Shown here one piece after another: positions 34,856 through 45,027 of a stretch of DNA of 64,000 nucleotides (its first letter is position 1; every line of letters begins with the position of its first letter). Location of the stretch: assembly GCA_037013495.1 (NCBI GenBank), contig JAZDXN010000029.1:1376501-1440500 (forward strand), written 5' to 3'. This DNA is from Hippophae tibetana. Taxonomy: Eukaryota; Streptophyta; Magnoliopsida; Rosales; Elaeagnaceae. Made by a program: the position numbers and the translations under genes. The notes under the pieces are model-generated. The model was given only the letters and a program-made list of their open reading frames with translations. It searched no databases and was not told where the DNA came from.

Positions 34856-37137
34856 CAAACCCTAACCAGCTTCTTGCTAGTCCCTTAGTAAGAGAAGCGA
34901 TAAAAACTAAAAATTAAACTATCCTAAATCACTTTCGTGGATTGAACGGTTGCATTTAGCCTATGCAACAATCCTTTAAACCCTTAGGTTTCCCTAGTAG
35001 ACGAGTTTGAGTCTCGTGAGGGTTTTCAGTAATGATACCCACAAACATTGAACTAAATGTAAAAATCAAAAGAAACAATAAAAACAATCAACTCAAAAAC
35101 TAAAATTACAACAAAATCAAAATTGAATTTTTAAGAACAACATATCACAAAAATGTCTCATACTTTTTAATCTCTTTTAAGATCATAATTAAAATCTCAA
35201 GCATAAGTTATTTTAATCTCTTTAAACAATCATGATTTATTATAATAATTAGTCGAAAATCATTTTCATATTTCATGTCAAAAATGTATTAATTTAATTT
35301 CACCCAATTTCAGTGTCATGAATCAGAATTCGCTTCGACTCTATTTCTCACAAGTCAATACTCTCAAAACACTGAATCCTATGGGTTTCAAACACTCATA
35401 ATAATTTATATGCGAAAGAGTTGATGTATAGAAATGAACTAATATGTTCGCATATGTATAAAGAATAAAGGCTCAAAGTGATATTTTAACATTGATCTCA
35501 TGAAAGGAATCAAATGTATAAATTATAAAGATATCATATATAAAAATTATTTTCATGCATAAATCAAACTCATTAAGAAAGAATTTCAAGATATATGCTT
35601 TTTACAAATGAAGAAATTGCAATGACTTTTTAGGGAATTACTTCCTATATCTTTCTTTTGTAATTAGCCTGTACTCACAACTTTGTAGGTAATGTGGGCC
35701 ATAGTATATAGATGATACTATATATTTTTTTATCTCTCTATATTTTTTTTTGAAGATATTTTTCAATATATGTATTTTTTAGAGAGTCAACCCATGTACA
35801 TATTGTACATATTTTTAGGATTTTGGTGAGTGGTTAATTTTGTGGCTTTTCTGTTTGATCTTGGTTTAGGTAAACCCATATATGTCTTTTTGTTTTTGTA
35901 GCAGTCATGCATGAATGAGATATAAGCATATACTATCAATTTCTACTCAAATCATTTAATCTAAGCAAAAATAATAAAAAAAAACATATGATACTCTATT
36001 AAGATGAGAAAAAATTCATACATTCAATGCTAATACCTATAGAGATAATCTAAAAATTTGAATAAATAAGAAATATGTTTGTAGTAGAAAAAATATATAT
36101 TTCACTCTGAATAAAAGAAATTAGGCTCAAATTATATCTCACAAGGGTAGTCTCCACTAAAAAAAATTCATAAACACCGATTTTGGGTTTAATATAATTT
36201 CCACATTTTATCAAGAAATACTAGTTATGACAAAAACTAACTAATTATCAAAAATAATTACAAAATATTTCATGATATGTTTTCAAAAATTAATCTAACA
36301 GTACAAAAGACTTAACTATTTACTTAAATTTGATTTAAAGAAATGATAATTTTTTGTGAGAAAATATTAAAAAAAAAATTAATTTCAAAAATTACTGAAT
36401 CACACAAAACAAAAATAAAACCAAACACAAAAAAAATGAAAATGTGAACATAAAAAAAATATAAAATATTTTTTTATTTTTTTTATTTTTAAATTGTTAA
36501 ATCTTTTTTTTTTTCTAATTAAGCATGGTAACTTTTCACCACCCCCAACCTAGAACTTACATTATCCTCAATGTAACAAATGTAAATTAAAGATAAAGAG
36601 AAAAGAGAAGAAAAATTACTTATTTCCTGAGAATGTGTAAGTAGTAATGGAGAAATGCAGGTGCATCCATCATATTCATCATTAAAGTATATACAGACAG
36701 ATTGTTGTGAACTTCTAACATCTCAACAAATATTTTTAGTTTTAACAATTTAAAAATTATTAAACTAGAATAAACAATAAAATTAAGTAAATAAAACAAA
36801 TAACAGAAAATTACCTAAAATGATGGGTTACCTCCCATCGAGCGCTTAGTTTAACGTCTTAGCAAGACGTAACTTGAGGATTGCATTTTAAGTAAACTCA
36901 ATGTCCCCTTATCATTGAGTCAATCAAACCTACAAGTAAGATAAGGTTGTCTACCTATACTATTTCAAACATGCCCTATTGATTTTCAAATTTTTCTGTA
37001 CCAAAAACTAGGGGCGTGTTTGAGGGTTTTAGATAACCCACATCTAGGTGCAAATCAAATAATTAAGGCATCAAAACACAATTGTACCTAGATCAAACAA
37101 AGCAATTTTTTGTTTTTTTGTTTTTTTGTTTAAAGAT
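34856..37137 (-). other. LARD 3' region fused directly to leader, minus
   Basis: No gene over 2.3 kb. It is the reverse complement counterpart of 49200-51404: gactagcaagaagctggtt next to the LTR, the ACATTGAGGATAATGT hairpin (36559-36574), a perfect hairpin at 36854-36870, and the 36840-37110 block that joins the leader without gag or pol. Confidence 0.85.
36854..36870. other. Perfect inverted repeat ACGTCTT-agc-AAGACGT
   Basis: A 7-bp stem with a 3-base loop; the equivalent in the plus LARD (near 49520) keeps the right arm only. It lies beside the grgaggyaaccc-like block common to this lineage. Confidence 0.7.
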
Positions 37138-37655
37138 AAAATAACATAATTAGTATTAACCAAGAGTGCTCCCAGGAAAGAATGGTGGGGCAAAGGCTCC
37201 TTAAAAATCATTCTCCTAGACAGAACAACGTTCCTAGGAAAGACTAGTAGCACAATGGCTTCCAAGAACTAGTCTCCTAGACAGAACTCCCTTAGATCTT
37301 TACTTTTCATGTTATTAAAGTTAAGTTAATTAAGTTAAGTTAAGTAAAAATTTAAGTTAATTAAGTAAAAGAAAATCTAAGTTAATTAAGTTAAGTTAAT
37401 TAAAAAGCTAAGTTAGTTAAGTTAATAAAAAAAAATCTAAGTTAATTAAAAAGCTTAAGTTAATAAAAAAAATCTAAGTTAATTAAAAAGCTAAGTTAAT
37501 TAAGTTAATTTAAGTAAAAATCTAAGTTAGTTAAGTTTAAAAAAATCTAAGTTAATTAAGTTAAGTAAAAAATTTAAGTTAATTAAGTTAATGAAAAATC
37601 TAAGTTAATTAAAAAGCTAAGTTAATTAAGTTAGTAAAAATCTAAGTTAATTAAG
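37138..37655 (-). other. LARD leader with conserved block and taagttaattaag repeats, minus
   Basis: 37138-37312 matches the leader block at 711-875. 37313-37655 is an imperfect array of ctaagttaattaag units, the inverse of 48790-49005. Confidence 0.8.
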
Positions 37656-37659
37656 TTAA

Positions 37660-38207
37660 ATAAAAATTAAGAGAGAGAAAAAAATAGTTAAAGAAAATAA
37701 AATAATATAATGTAAATAGTAAAATAAAATTACCTTTCATGAATATTACAAAAACAAAAATTAAAAACTTTTTAAGAGAAATAATAATAAATAAATAATA
37801 TAGTGTAAATAGTAAAATAAAATTATAATTCATTAATAGTAAAAAAAATTAAAATGTTTTTAAGATAAAAATAAATAATTAATTAAAATAGCATGAATAG
37901 TAAAATAAAATTACCGTTCATGAATAGTAAATAAAAAATAAAAAAATAAAAAAATAAAAAAATAAAAAATAAAAAAATTTAAATTAATAAATATAATTTT
38001 AAATAATTTATTTAAAAAAATATATATAATAAAAAAAATAAAAAAATAATATAAATATGGAGTAAAGAGAAAAAAAAATAAAAAATATAAATAAGTATAA
38101 AAAATTAAAAAATAAATAAAATAAATAAAATAAAAAATAAGAATATAATTAAAAAAATTATAAAAAATAATGAAAAGATAATTAAATAATAACTTAAAGA
38201 CTCAAAG
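37660..38207 (+). repeat. Leader repeats in plus orientation plus a 19-bp U3 piece
   Basis: Three degenerate copies of the aatagtaaaataaaatta/ttcatgaatagt unit read as leader sense strand on plus, opposite to the neighbouring 34082-37655. A-rich sequence follows, then ATAACTTAAAGACTCAAAG (38189-38207), identical to plus U3 at 32330-32348. Confidence 0.65.
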
Positions 38208-38357
38208 TGAAAATACCTGAAAAACAATAAAAATACCCGTGATTCCGAAAAAGACAAATTTATATAAATATATGATAAAACATATAAATATATATATTTT
38301 TAATCAATTAATGTGCATAAAATAATGATAATTTTAGTGATTTTTGAGCACTCATCA
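38208..38357 (-). mobile_element. First 150 bp of A-type U3, minus: right terminus of the composite
   Basis: From tgaaaatacctg to gagcactcatca, reverse complement of the U3 start of the plus LTR; followed by the taccc duplication. Confidence 0.88.
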
Positions 38358-38362
38358 TACCC

Positions 38363-39125
38363 TAGTGAGTATAATTCTAGTACAGCATGAAAATAAAATT
38401 TTAAGTGATGAAGAAGGGGGTATTGATTTAGTAGATGAATTAAAGGAGATTGTTGACTCTCTTTACTCTTTTCCATAGATAAACCCAAGGTACAATCATT
38501 CCTATACTTCTTTTCCTATATCTAATGAGAAAATTTTACCTTCCATTGTGTAGGAACTCACCTTGGATCTCAAACCTTTCCCAAAACATCTTAACTATAT
38601 ATACTTAGGGGATGGAGACACACTTCCTATGTTATATCATCTAAGCTTTCAACTATTGAAGAAGAAAGCTTATTCTAGGTTTTGAGAGAATACAAATCAG
38701 TGATTGGGTGAACAATTACTAACATTAAGGGAATTAGTACTTCTATATGCATGCACTGAATTGCTTGAAGATGACTCCAAACCAATGAGATAACCATTAA
38801 GGCAATTGAATCTACCAATGATGGAAGTCATTAAGAAAGAAGTTATCAAGCTATTAGAAGTTGGTGAAATTTTAACAATATTAGATAGCAAGTGGGTTAG
38901 CCCAGTCCAAGTTTTTCCAAAGAAGTTAGGAGTTACTATAGTGAAGAATGAAAATAATGATTTGATTCCTACCCGAATCCAAATCGGGTGGAAAATTTTC
39001 ATTGATTTTTGAAAGCTCAACTCTATGATTGGAAAAGATCATTTTCCTTAATAGATGCATGGAATTTGGTATTTGTAGTTCTTCTACAACTTTCCAAAAG
39101 TATATGATAAGTATATTTCTTATTA
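38363..39125 (+). pseudogene. Ty3/gypsy reverse transcriptase N-terminal fragment (element G, continued)
   Basis: Resumes the element cut at 32148. GIDLVDELKEIVDSLY (38425) and LTLDLKPFPKHL with YLGDGDTLP (38555-38620) are the protease-RT linker. MMEVIKKEVIKLLEVGEI, DSKWVSPVQVFPKKLGVT and KNENNDLIPTRIQIGWKI (38806-39010) are RT fingers. After KLNSMIGKDHF the frame jumps to TTFQKYMISIF (39088), so most of the palm before the YMDD-like region is deleted. RNase H and integrase of this element are not seen after it. It ends at a CACTA-like terminus. Confidence 0.85.
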
Positions 39126-39134
39126 TAAAGAGTG

Positions 39135-39180
39135 CACTACAAGAATGAATATTTGCGCCTATATGAGTGTTATGGTATTA
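39135..39180 (+). mobile_element. CACTA-type terminus (short)
   Basis: cactacaagaatgaatattt matches the usual CACTACAAGAAAAAT start of plant CACTA transposons. Only about 45 bp are present before the minus-strand gypsy fragment. Confidence 0.45.
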
Positions 39181-39181
39181 A

Positions 39182-40385
39182 TTAGTGTGTATGTTCACCT
39201 TTTTGTACATCAATGAGTGCTTTTCTGGTTGCTAATAAAGGACAACCAAGTATGATAGGAATGTCACAGTCCTCCTCCATTTCTAGCACAATGTAGTCTA
39301 CCAGAAAGATGAATTTGTCTACTTTTACTAACACATCTTCTTCCACACCCTGGGGTCTTTTAATTGGCATGTATGCCATTTGTAATGTTACTAAGTTTTG
39401 CATTAACAACCCCTAATATCTTGAAAATTGATAATGGCATGAGATTAATGCTAGAACTCAAATCACATAGTGCCTTGCCAAAATGGATTCTCACGATAGT
39501 GCAAGGGATGTCAAAACTACCTAGATCTTTCAGTTTTTGTGGTAGATTTCTATCAAGGGTGGAACTATAACCTTCAGTTAAGGTTATTGTTACATGATCT
39601 CCAAGCCTAATTTTATTTGATAGTATATCCTTCATGAATTTCGCATAAGATGGAATTTGTTCAAGTGCATCTGCAAATGGTATGTTCATATACAGCTTCT
39701 TAAAGACATCAAGAAATTTTGAAAACTCAATATCTAACTTTTTCTTTTGGAGTCTTTGAGGGAAAGGAATAGTGGATTTGTAGAGGTTATTTTTCTTTAG
39801 GTGAATCATTTCCTTTGCAGTGCTCTCTTTATCCACTAGATCTTCCTTATCCTTTTGAGTCTTATGTTCATGTTCTAAATGTTTTCCACTCCTCAAGGCT
39901 ATGGATTTACAATGCTCCTTACCTTCTTTTTTGGGGGTTTATAAGTGTCTCACTTGGAAGGTTACCTTGAGGCCTTTGAATTATAGCCTAGGCAAGTTGC
40001 CCCATTGGTTCACTAAGTTTCAAATTTAAGCCTCTTGAGTGGAAACTTTTGTATTTATAGATTGGATAATGTCTCTCATCACTGCAATAAAAGCATCTGT
40101 ATTTTTTTCAATAGGTAGTTTCTTCAATTAGTCTTGTCATTTTTGTGCTTGTTGAAAACCAGAATGTGGAAATGATTAAGAGTTGAATTAATTAATATCT
40201 TCATTGTTATTATTCCAAGAGTAATTTGGAGGTTGTCTCAATCCTAGGTTATATGTGTTTGAGTATCGAGTATTATTTAGGAACACATTACCCACATAAA
40301 ATGCTAATTCATGATTATTTGGACAATTATCAAATAAATGTGCTCCCCCATAAAACACAAAATACATGCCTAAATCATGGACTTG
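39182..40385 (-). pseudogene. Ty3/gypsy gag C-terminus and protease, minus
   Basis: Read from 40388: a knuckle-like GGAHLFDNCPNN with NTYNLGLRQPPNYSWNNN (gag end). A spacer follows, then the longest frame (39896-39360): ALRSGKHLEHE, IPFPQRLQKKKLD, FSKFLDVFKKLYMNIPFADA, YAKFMKDILSNK and LPQKLKDLGSFDIPCTI. The active-site region is ALCDLSSSINLMPLSIFKIL, where the usual D-L-G-A reads D-L-S-S; the Gly to Ser change probably disables it. A frameshift follows, then LVKVDKFIFLVDYIVLEMEE and IPIILGCPLLATRKALIDV. RT is absent. It differs in lineage from the fragment at 31541. Confidence 0.87.
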
Positions 40386-42352
40386 CACTACTGTAATGAA
40401 GAGATTTTAAGTCGGCTTATGATGTGACTTTAATTTTTAAATTGGTTCATCGTGTCAACCATCTTAAAATTTAATGTCTATCCTACGTATAAACTAACTT
40501 TATATTTAAAGTTGGTCCTACATATCAACCGACTTAAAAAAGGTAGCACCCCTAAAATATTTTGGTTATTTTCTACTAGCCTCCTTGCATATCTTAAATC
40601 AAATAACCGTATAAAAAATTGAAATATGTTTAAAAGAGCTTTTAAAACTTTTTATTCATTTAAAAATTAGATATTAATTAATTACTTAAGAACTAAAATT
40701 ATAACAAAAAATAACTTATATACAATACATATATACAAATTTAACTTAATTTCAATATCACTAAATATTATAAGTAAATATACATATGCATGGTTTATTA
40801 GATATAAAATTACATATATCCATTATTATATGTAATTTTACAAGATAAGCACAAATTAATAAGATATCTATGCTATTCAAATTCATCATATTCTTCTTGT
40901 GATCTTATAATTTGAAGAATGTGTTCTACCCATTCTTCTAATAAATCTTCAAAAATTATCCTATCATAGTCCATTTTACTTAAACCAAAGAACTAAATGT
41001 ATTTAAATTCAAAATAACAATTTAATAACGTAAATGAACAAAAATTATTTCATAATTAACATCATATATTCATTAAAAATAAATTATATGTTAAAAGAGT
41101 ATACTATTAAAAGAGATTACCACATCTTTAATTGACATGTTTATATTTGAAATGATCTCGCTCATAAATTTCATAATAAAGTAACCACACATTATTCTAT
41201 CATTTTGTTGTGGAACCTACAAAAACAAGTGTACATGGTTTATGAATTCAAATATCTTTATTATTCAATTGTATAAATCATTAAATTAATAAAATTTATT
41301 CTTAATATTTGCTTGTACATACCATAACATTATTCCATATAAGCTTATGTGATTTTTTAAGGACAATTCCTTTACTCTTATTCCACAGCTTCCATATAAA
41401 ACAATTAGTTCTTTATTAAATATTACAAAGAACAATAGAAAAAATAGCTAGTTATAACTCTTACATTTCAACAACTGTTTTGTGTCTTTATTCAGTTCTA
41501 TGGAAGCTGAGTCATAATACCAAATATGATTACCATATAGATCAAGAATTACCATATCTAATGATGTTGACCTTGTTAAAACTTTAGTGGCCAAGAGATT
41601 ATCAACTTTTGATTTTTTTGAAGTGTTAATGCCTTATCACGTAATTGTTTCATTCTTATGCTAACATCATGCTCTTGATATTGAGTCACATATGATGAAT
41701 CATAAAACACTACTATATACGATAGGTGATTAACTTCAAATTGATAAATATATAATTAGATAATATGAACATAATTATATGCTCTACATAAATGAAAGTT
41801 ATTTATTGATTGAGGACTCACCTTGTCTACACTTGAAATATACTTAAGTCGATCATTTGAAATTCAAATAATTACAATATGTACTCGACCTATATATAAG
41901 ATTGTCCAATGTTTACTCCAGATATTTCTTTAGAAAGTGGCACAATCCATCCATCATTCATGGTATTTTTGCTAATAACAATAGTCATCAAAGAACCAAG
42001 ATTTTTGCTCAAGTTTATACCATACTCATAATTATACTTTTTCCATGGCTTCTTCATGAATGATGTGGTATATGATGATTGTCCACTAGGTATAGATTTT
42101 CCACGAGATACTTCCTTTTCATCTCTTAAATTTGAGGCACTTACCAATTTCAATATAATAGAGTGACCAAGAGCTATTATATTAGTAAAAATAAAAGAAT
42201 AATAATAAAATACAAGTAGAAAAAAATCTATATCTTAAATGAAAATAAATAGTACCATATCAAAATTTAGCTTACTTGATTTGAAGGCCAAGCCACATAT
42301 TGTCTAATAGCTTCTTGGACTATGGTAGCATTCGAGGGCACTCATAGTGGAC
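40386..42352 (-). mobile_element. CACTA-like DNA transposon fragment with Ulp1-type protease gene
   Basis: 40386 starts cactactgtaatgaag. Subterminal repeats of aagtcgg/ccgactt type (40410-40545) follow, as in CACTA elements. The gene runs toward this end on the minus strand. The opposite end near 42352 (catagtg) is not convincing as a terminus, so the element is probably truncated. Confidence 0.5.
40873..42345 (-). pseudogene. Transposon-borne Ulp1/C48-like cysteine protease gene, exon remnants
   Basis: Exon-like pieces on the minus strand, in order: NATIVQEAIRQYVAWPSNQV followed by a gtaagc donor (42345-42285); a linker MKLVSASNLRDEKEV...IGQSYI (42153-41890); VLTRSTSLDMVILDLYGNHI with YYDSASIELNKDTKQ (41600-41480); LWNKSKGIVLKKSHKLIWNN (41400-41335); VPQQNDRIMCGYFIMKFMSE (41222-41115), whose MCGYFIM fits the catalytic-Cys block QPG...CGYYVMR of plant Ulp1-like domains; and FEDLLEEWVEHILQII...DEFE with stop (40985-40873). 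The last Gln-x-Cys neighbourhood is altered. AWP followed by a Ulp1 domain is common in plant CACTA proteins. Splicing is inferred, not proven. Confidence 0.55.
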
Positions 42353-42399
42353 AATGGTGGAGTAATGATGACCAATTACTATTCACCAATGATTTGGAA

Positions 42400-42860
42400 A
42401 ATATTGATTGTGAATATTTCAATCATTGCCCAAAATCGATGTTTATGAATTGTTTTTAGTGGAGACTACCCTTGTGAGATATAATTTGAGCCTAATTTCT
42501 TTTATTCAGAGTGAAATATATATTTTTTCTACTCCAAACACATTTCTTATTTATTCAAATTTTTAGATGATCTCTATAGGTATTACATTGAATGTATGAA
42601 TTTTTTCTCATCTTAATAGAGTATCATATATTTTTTATTATTATTTTGCTTAGATTAAATGATTTGAGTAGAAATTGATAGTATATGCTTATATCTCATT
42701 TATGCATGACTGCTACAAAAACAAAAAGACATATCTGGGGTTACCTAAACCAAGATCAAACAGAAAAGCCACAAAATTAACCACTCACCAAAATCCTAAA
42801 AAAAATGTACAATATGTACATGGGTTGACTCTCTAAAAAATACATATATTGAAAAATATA
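42400..42860 (+). other. LARD 3' region remnant, plus
   Basis: Non-coding, homologous to 50095-50520 and, inverted, to 35700-36190 (atttttagatgatctctatagg; atgtacaatatgtacatggg). Confidence 0.8.
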
Positions 42861-43164
42861 TCCATAAATACTCGGCCATTATAAATGATAAAATTTGCAT
42901 AAATGTTTATTGAATCTATGTTTATTTTTATGTCAATAGATTAAAAACACAAAACCCCAAAATATCGTGACAGGATGTTTAGGATTTAATTTCGTTTTTA
43001 AAAGTTTGAATAATAAATTAAAAACTACATACATTCCTTCCTTAGATCGACCTTGGAAGTATACTTATAATTTTCTTCAAAATGATTCGTGCACTTGCGA
43101 GAGTTTTATAAATATTAAAACCAAAGTATTGGCAAGAATCGACGATGCCGGTTTTCGCTCATCA
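42861..43164 (+). mobile_element. Last 300 bp of an A-type LTR, plus
   Basis: tccataaatactcgg to CGCTCATCA, nearly identical to the U5 end of the LTRs at 33645-33945 and 1208-1600 (inverse). It is joined directly to a 3' region at 42860, so the first 1.5 kb of the LTR are deleted. No PBS follows. Confidence 0.88.
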
Positions 43165-43400
43165 GGTAACACATGAATGTGAGAGAAAATTAGGAGAGAG
43201 AGGAAAAAACTGTCGGAATGAAGGGGGAGGAAGAAGAAAAGGGGAAAACACACACATAGATTCGGTTCTATAGTAGAGGTTATTTATACTCGTTGGAGAC
43301 TTTTGAATCTTCCAAATATTTACAAAAGATAACGCTTGAGTTGTAAGTGCAGTGATAACGTTTACGTTATGCATTCCAGCTACTCTTCTTGTGGATGCCA
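43165..43400 (-). promoter_or_regulatory. Promoter-like fragment, possibly LTR-derived
   Basis: The minus strand contains gagtataaataacc (near 43287) followed by a pyrimidine-rich leader (ttccccttttcttcttcctc), as in copia-type LTRs or a plant promoter. No LTR ends are recognised and no downstream gene remains. Confidence 0.35.
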
Positions 43401-44055
43401 TTCTATCCATTAGCCATTGATAGTTTTTCCTAGCTATTTTCTCAAGTAACTCATAAGCTTGATTGTAAGATTTGGCTAGCAGAGCTACATTAGCATATGC
43501 ATAACCAATGATTCTTTTTTGAGCATTGATCCATTATAGAGAGTCTCCATTTGGATCCAACGAGGCATGCCATGGTGACAAAAATTCCTTAGAAATTCTT
43601 TGAATCTTTTTCATGCTTCATATAAAAATTCATCTTCATATTATTGATAAGAGGTAATGTCATTCCTAAGCTTGGTATTCTATGTTGGTAGGAAATATTT
43701 CATCAAGAATGTTTCCACCATTCCCACCAAATCATTCCAAGTTGTAATAGAATCAGATGACAAAGATTTTATCCAAACGCGAGCAGGGTCTCACAAAGGG
43801 AATAATCTAAGCCTAAATGCCTTTTTGGTCACACCACTAAATTTGAACGAATCTCCAACTTCCATAAACAATATGATATGTAATTAAGGATCCTCTATTG
43901 GTAATCTGATGAATTTTCCAACTCTTTGTAGCATTTGAAACATCATTGGCTTTAGTTCAAACTAATTAGCTTGAATGTTTAGCCTTCTAATACTTGGTTT
44001 CCAATCGTGATCGAGGTACTGCTACAAATATTCTCAAGATCCTATGCAATGGATA
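43401..44055 (-). pseudogene. Ty3/gypsy gag, main part (element B)
   Basis: The minus strand, from 44010 down, reads IRRLNIQAN, FELKPMMFQMLQRVGKF, HIILFMEVGDSFKFSGVTKK, AFRLRLFPLCDPARVWIKSL, SITTWNDLVG, KYFLPT, KLRNDITSY, EDEFLYEAWKRFKEFLRN, and an end resembling LTIKLMSYLRK. The order matches the gypsy gag domain throughout, with several stops and one duplication-like irregularity (VGMVETF). Its start lies beyond the solo LTR at 44061. The element's PBS and 5' LTR follow upstream at 45005-46443. Protease and pol are missing; the fragment ends near 43400. Confidence 0.85.
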
Positions 44056-44060
44056 GATTT
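44056..44060 (+). repeat. Target-site duplication, left copy, of the solo LTR
   Basis: gattt before TGAAGATC; gatta at 44616-44620 after CATCA (4 of 5). Confidence 0.6.
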
Positions 44061-44615
44061 TGAAGATCAAGTTAGAAGCAAGGATTGATTTAGGAAGTAA
44101 TTTTTGTTTTAGTTAATTATGGTATTTTTATGTTTTATTTATCATAATTATTTTAGTCTTTTATTTTCTTAAGGTTGGATTAGGCTCAATCCACCAATAA
44201 ACAAAGCCCATTTTGCCAAGGGTTTTCTTTAAGGTGAATTGGCATCTAGGGTTTTTCATGAACTTTTCTTATTTATTAAAAGAAGCCACTATGTAATTTG
44301 AAGGCAGACCATATATCATTAATAAAAAGTTTATTTCAAAAAGCTTCTTGCTTTGCTTTCTTGTGTTCTTGATTGAATTCTTAAATTTGACGTATCAAAG
44401 GGAGTGATCCTCCTTTGTGGCATTTCAAGGTTAGGGTTTTAAGGACTTTGTTTCCTTAAGCTTCTATTCCAATCATACCAAATGTTGGGGTTTTAAGGAT
44501 TTTGTTTCCTTAGGTTCTAATCCAATCATCTTCAACACATTCCTAGAAAATCGATTGTTCTTATTCTTTTGAGTTCGTGGGTTCCTCGGGTTGTTCGCTT
44601 AGAAGGTCCGCATCA
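44061..44615 (+). mobile_element. Solo LTR inserted in gag of element B
   Basis: 555 bp, TGAAGATCAAG to ggtccgcatca. It carries the gttcctcgggttgttcgctt end typical of a plant LTR family and no adjoining PBS. It separates the gag N-terminus (44621 onward) from the main gag. Confidence 0.7.
44429..44535. repeat. 54-bp imperfect tandem duplication in the solo LTR
   Basis: aaggttagggttttaaggac...aatcat and tgttggggttttaaggat...aatcat repeat with about 54-bp spacing, both including ttgtttcctta. Confidence 0.7.
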
Positions 44616-44620
44616 GATTA

Positions 44621-44870
44621 AGCTCTTCCAATGTATATAATGTATAGTTATTCATGGCTTTATCCCTATCATCTATCAAAGGTATCTGGTTTTTCAAATT
44701 TAGCTTATTATTGTTTTATTTCTAATGGATTAGCCATTTTTTTCACTTGGGTGACAACTTATTATTTTCTTATTGATCTCAAAATATGCTCAATTTCAGG
44801 ATCTAAAGGCAAGATTTCTCCTTCACGGACTCTGCTCATGCAATAGACTCATTATGTATCTAATAACACT
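44621..44870 (-). pseudogene. Gypsy gag N-terminus (element B), before the solo LTR
   Basis: The minus strand reads SRVREGEILPLDPEIE near 44840-44790, then ILRSIRK and MANPLEIKQ, the kind of region that opens gypsy gag. Stops are present. It continues after the solo LTR at 44055. Confidence 0.5.
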
Positions 44871-45004
44871 AAATAAGATGTCTAAATTAAAAATAACTAA
44901 CTAAATAAATAAATTAAAATAAAATAAAATTAAAATTATGAAAAATAAATAAAAAAATAACTAAAATAAAAAAAAATAAAAAATTAATTTCTAATGTTTA
45001 TTAT
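44871..45004 (-). other. Short A/T-rich leader of element B
   Basis: Low-complexity AAAT-rich sequence between gag start and PBS. Confidence 0.5.
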
Positions 45005-45026
45005 CCCTAACAATAGTGCCAAAAGG
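45005..45026 (-). promoter_or_regulatory. Degenerate PBS of element B
   Basis: The minus strand reads cttttggcactattgttaggga, a decayed version of the TGGCGCCGTTGCCGGGG type, two bases from the LTR end. Confidence 0.6.
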
Positions 45027-45027
45027 T

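Larger units (their letters stand above)
32149..38357. mobile_element. Composite Athila-like insertion with inverted U3 ends
   Basis: 6,209 bp between perfect 5-bp duplications. The left end is a plus LTR (32149-33945). The right end is the first 150 bp of the same U3 in minus orientation. Inside: plus PBS stub (33946-33956) and A-rich leader to 34081; minus LTR part (34082-34855); minus 3' region and leader (34856 to about 37650); plus-oriented leader repeats (about 37660-38188); 19 bp of plus U3 (38189-38207); and minus U3 (38208-38357). It has no gag or pol. An ordinary LTR-element insertion would show direct LTRs. Confidence 0.85.

Noticed and set aside
37318-38180. Dense short repeats that might suggest an array such as CRISPR or a centromeric satellite
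   Set aside because: Units are AT-rich, irregular and shared with the leader of other elements; there are no spacers and the DNA is plant-like.
39364-39570. Plus-strand ORF of 68 codons
   Set aside because: Antisense of the minus-strand gypsy protease, which has clear family motifs.
43165-43410. 82-codon ORF ending in the LARD LTR
   Set aside because: Contains a TATA box and pyrimidine leader and runs into LTR sequence; better read as promoter or LTR sequence.
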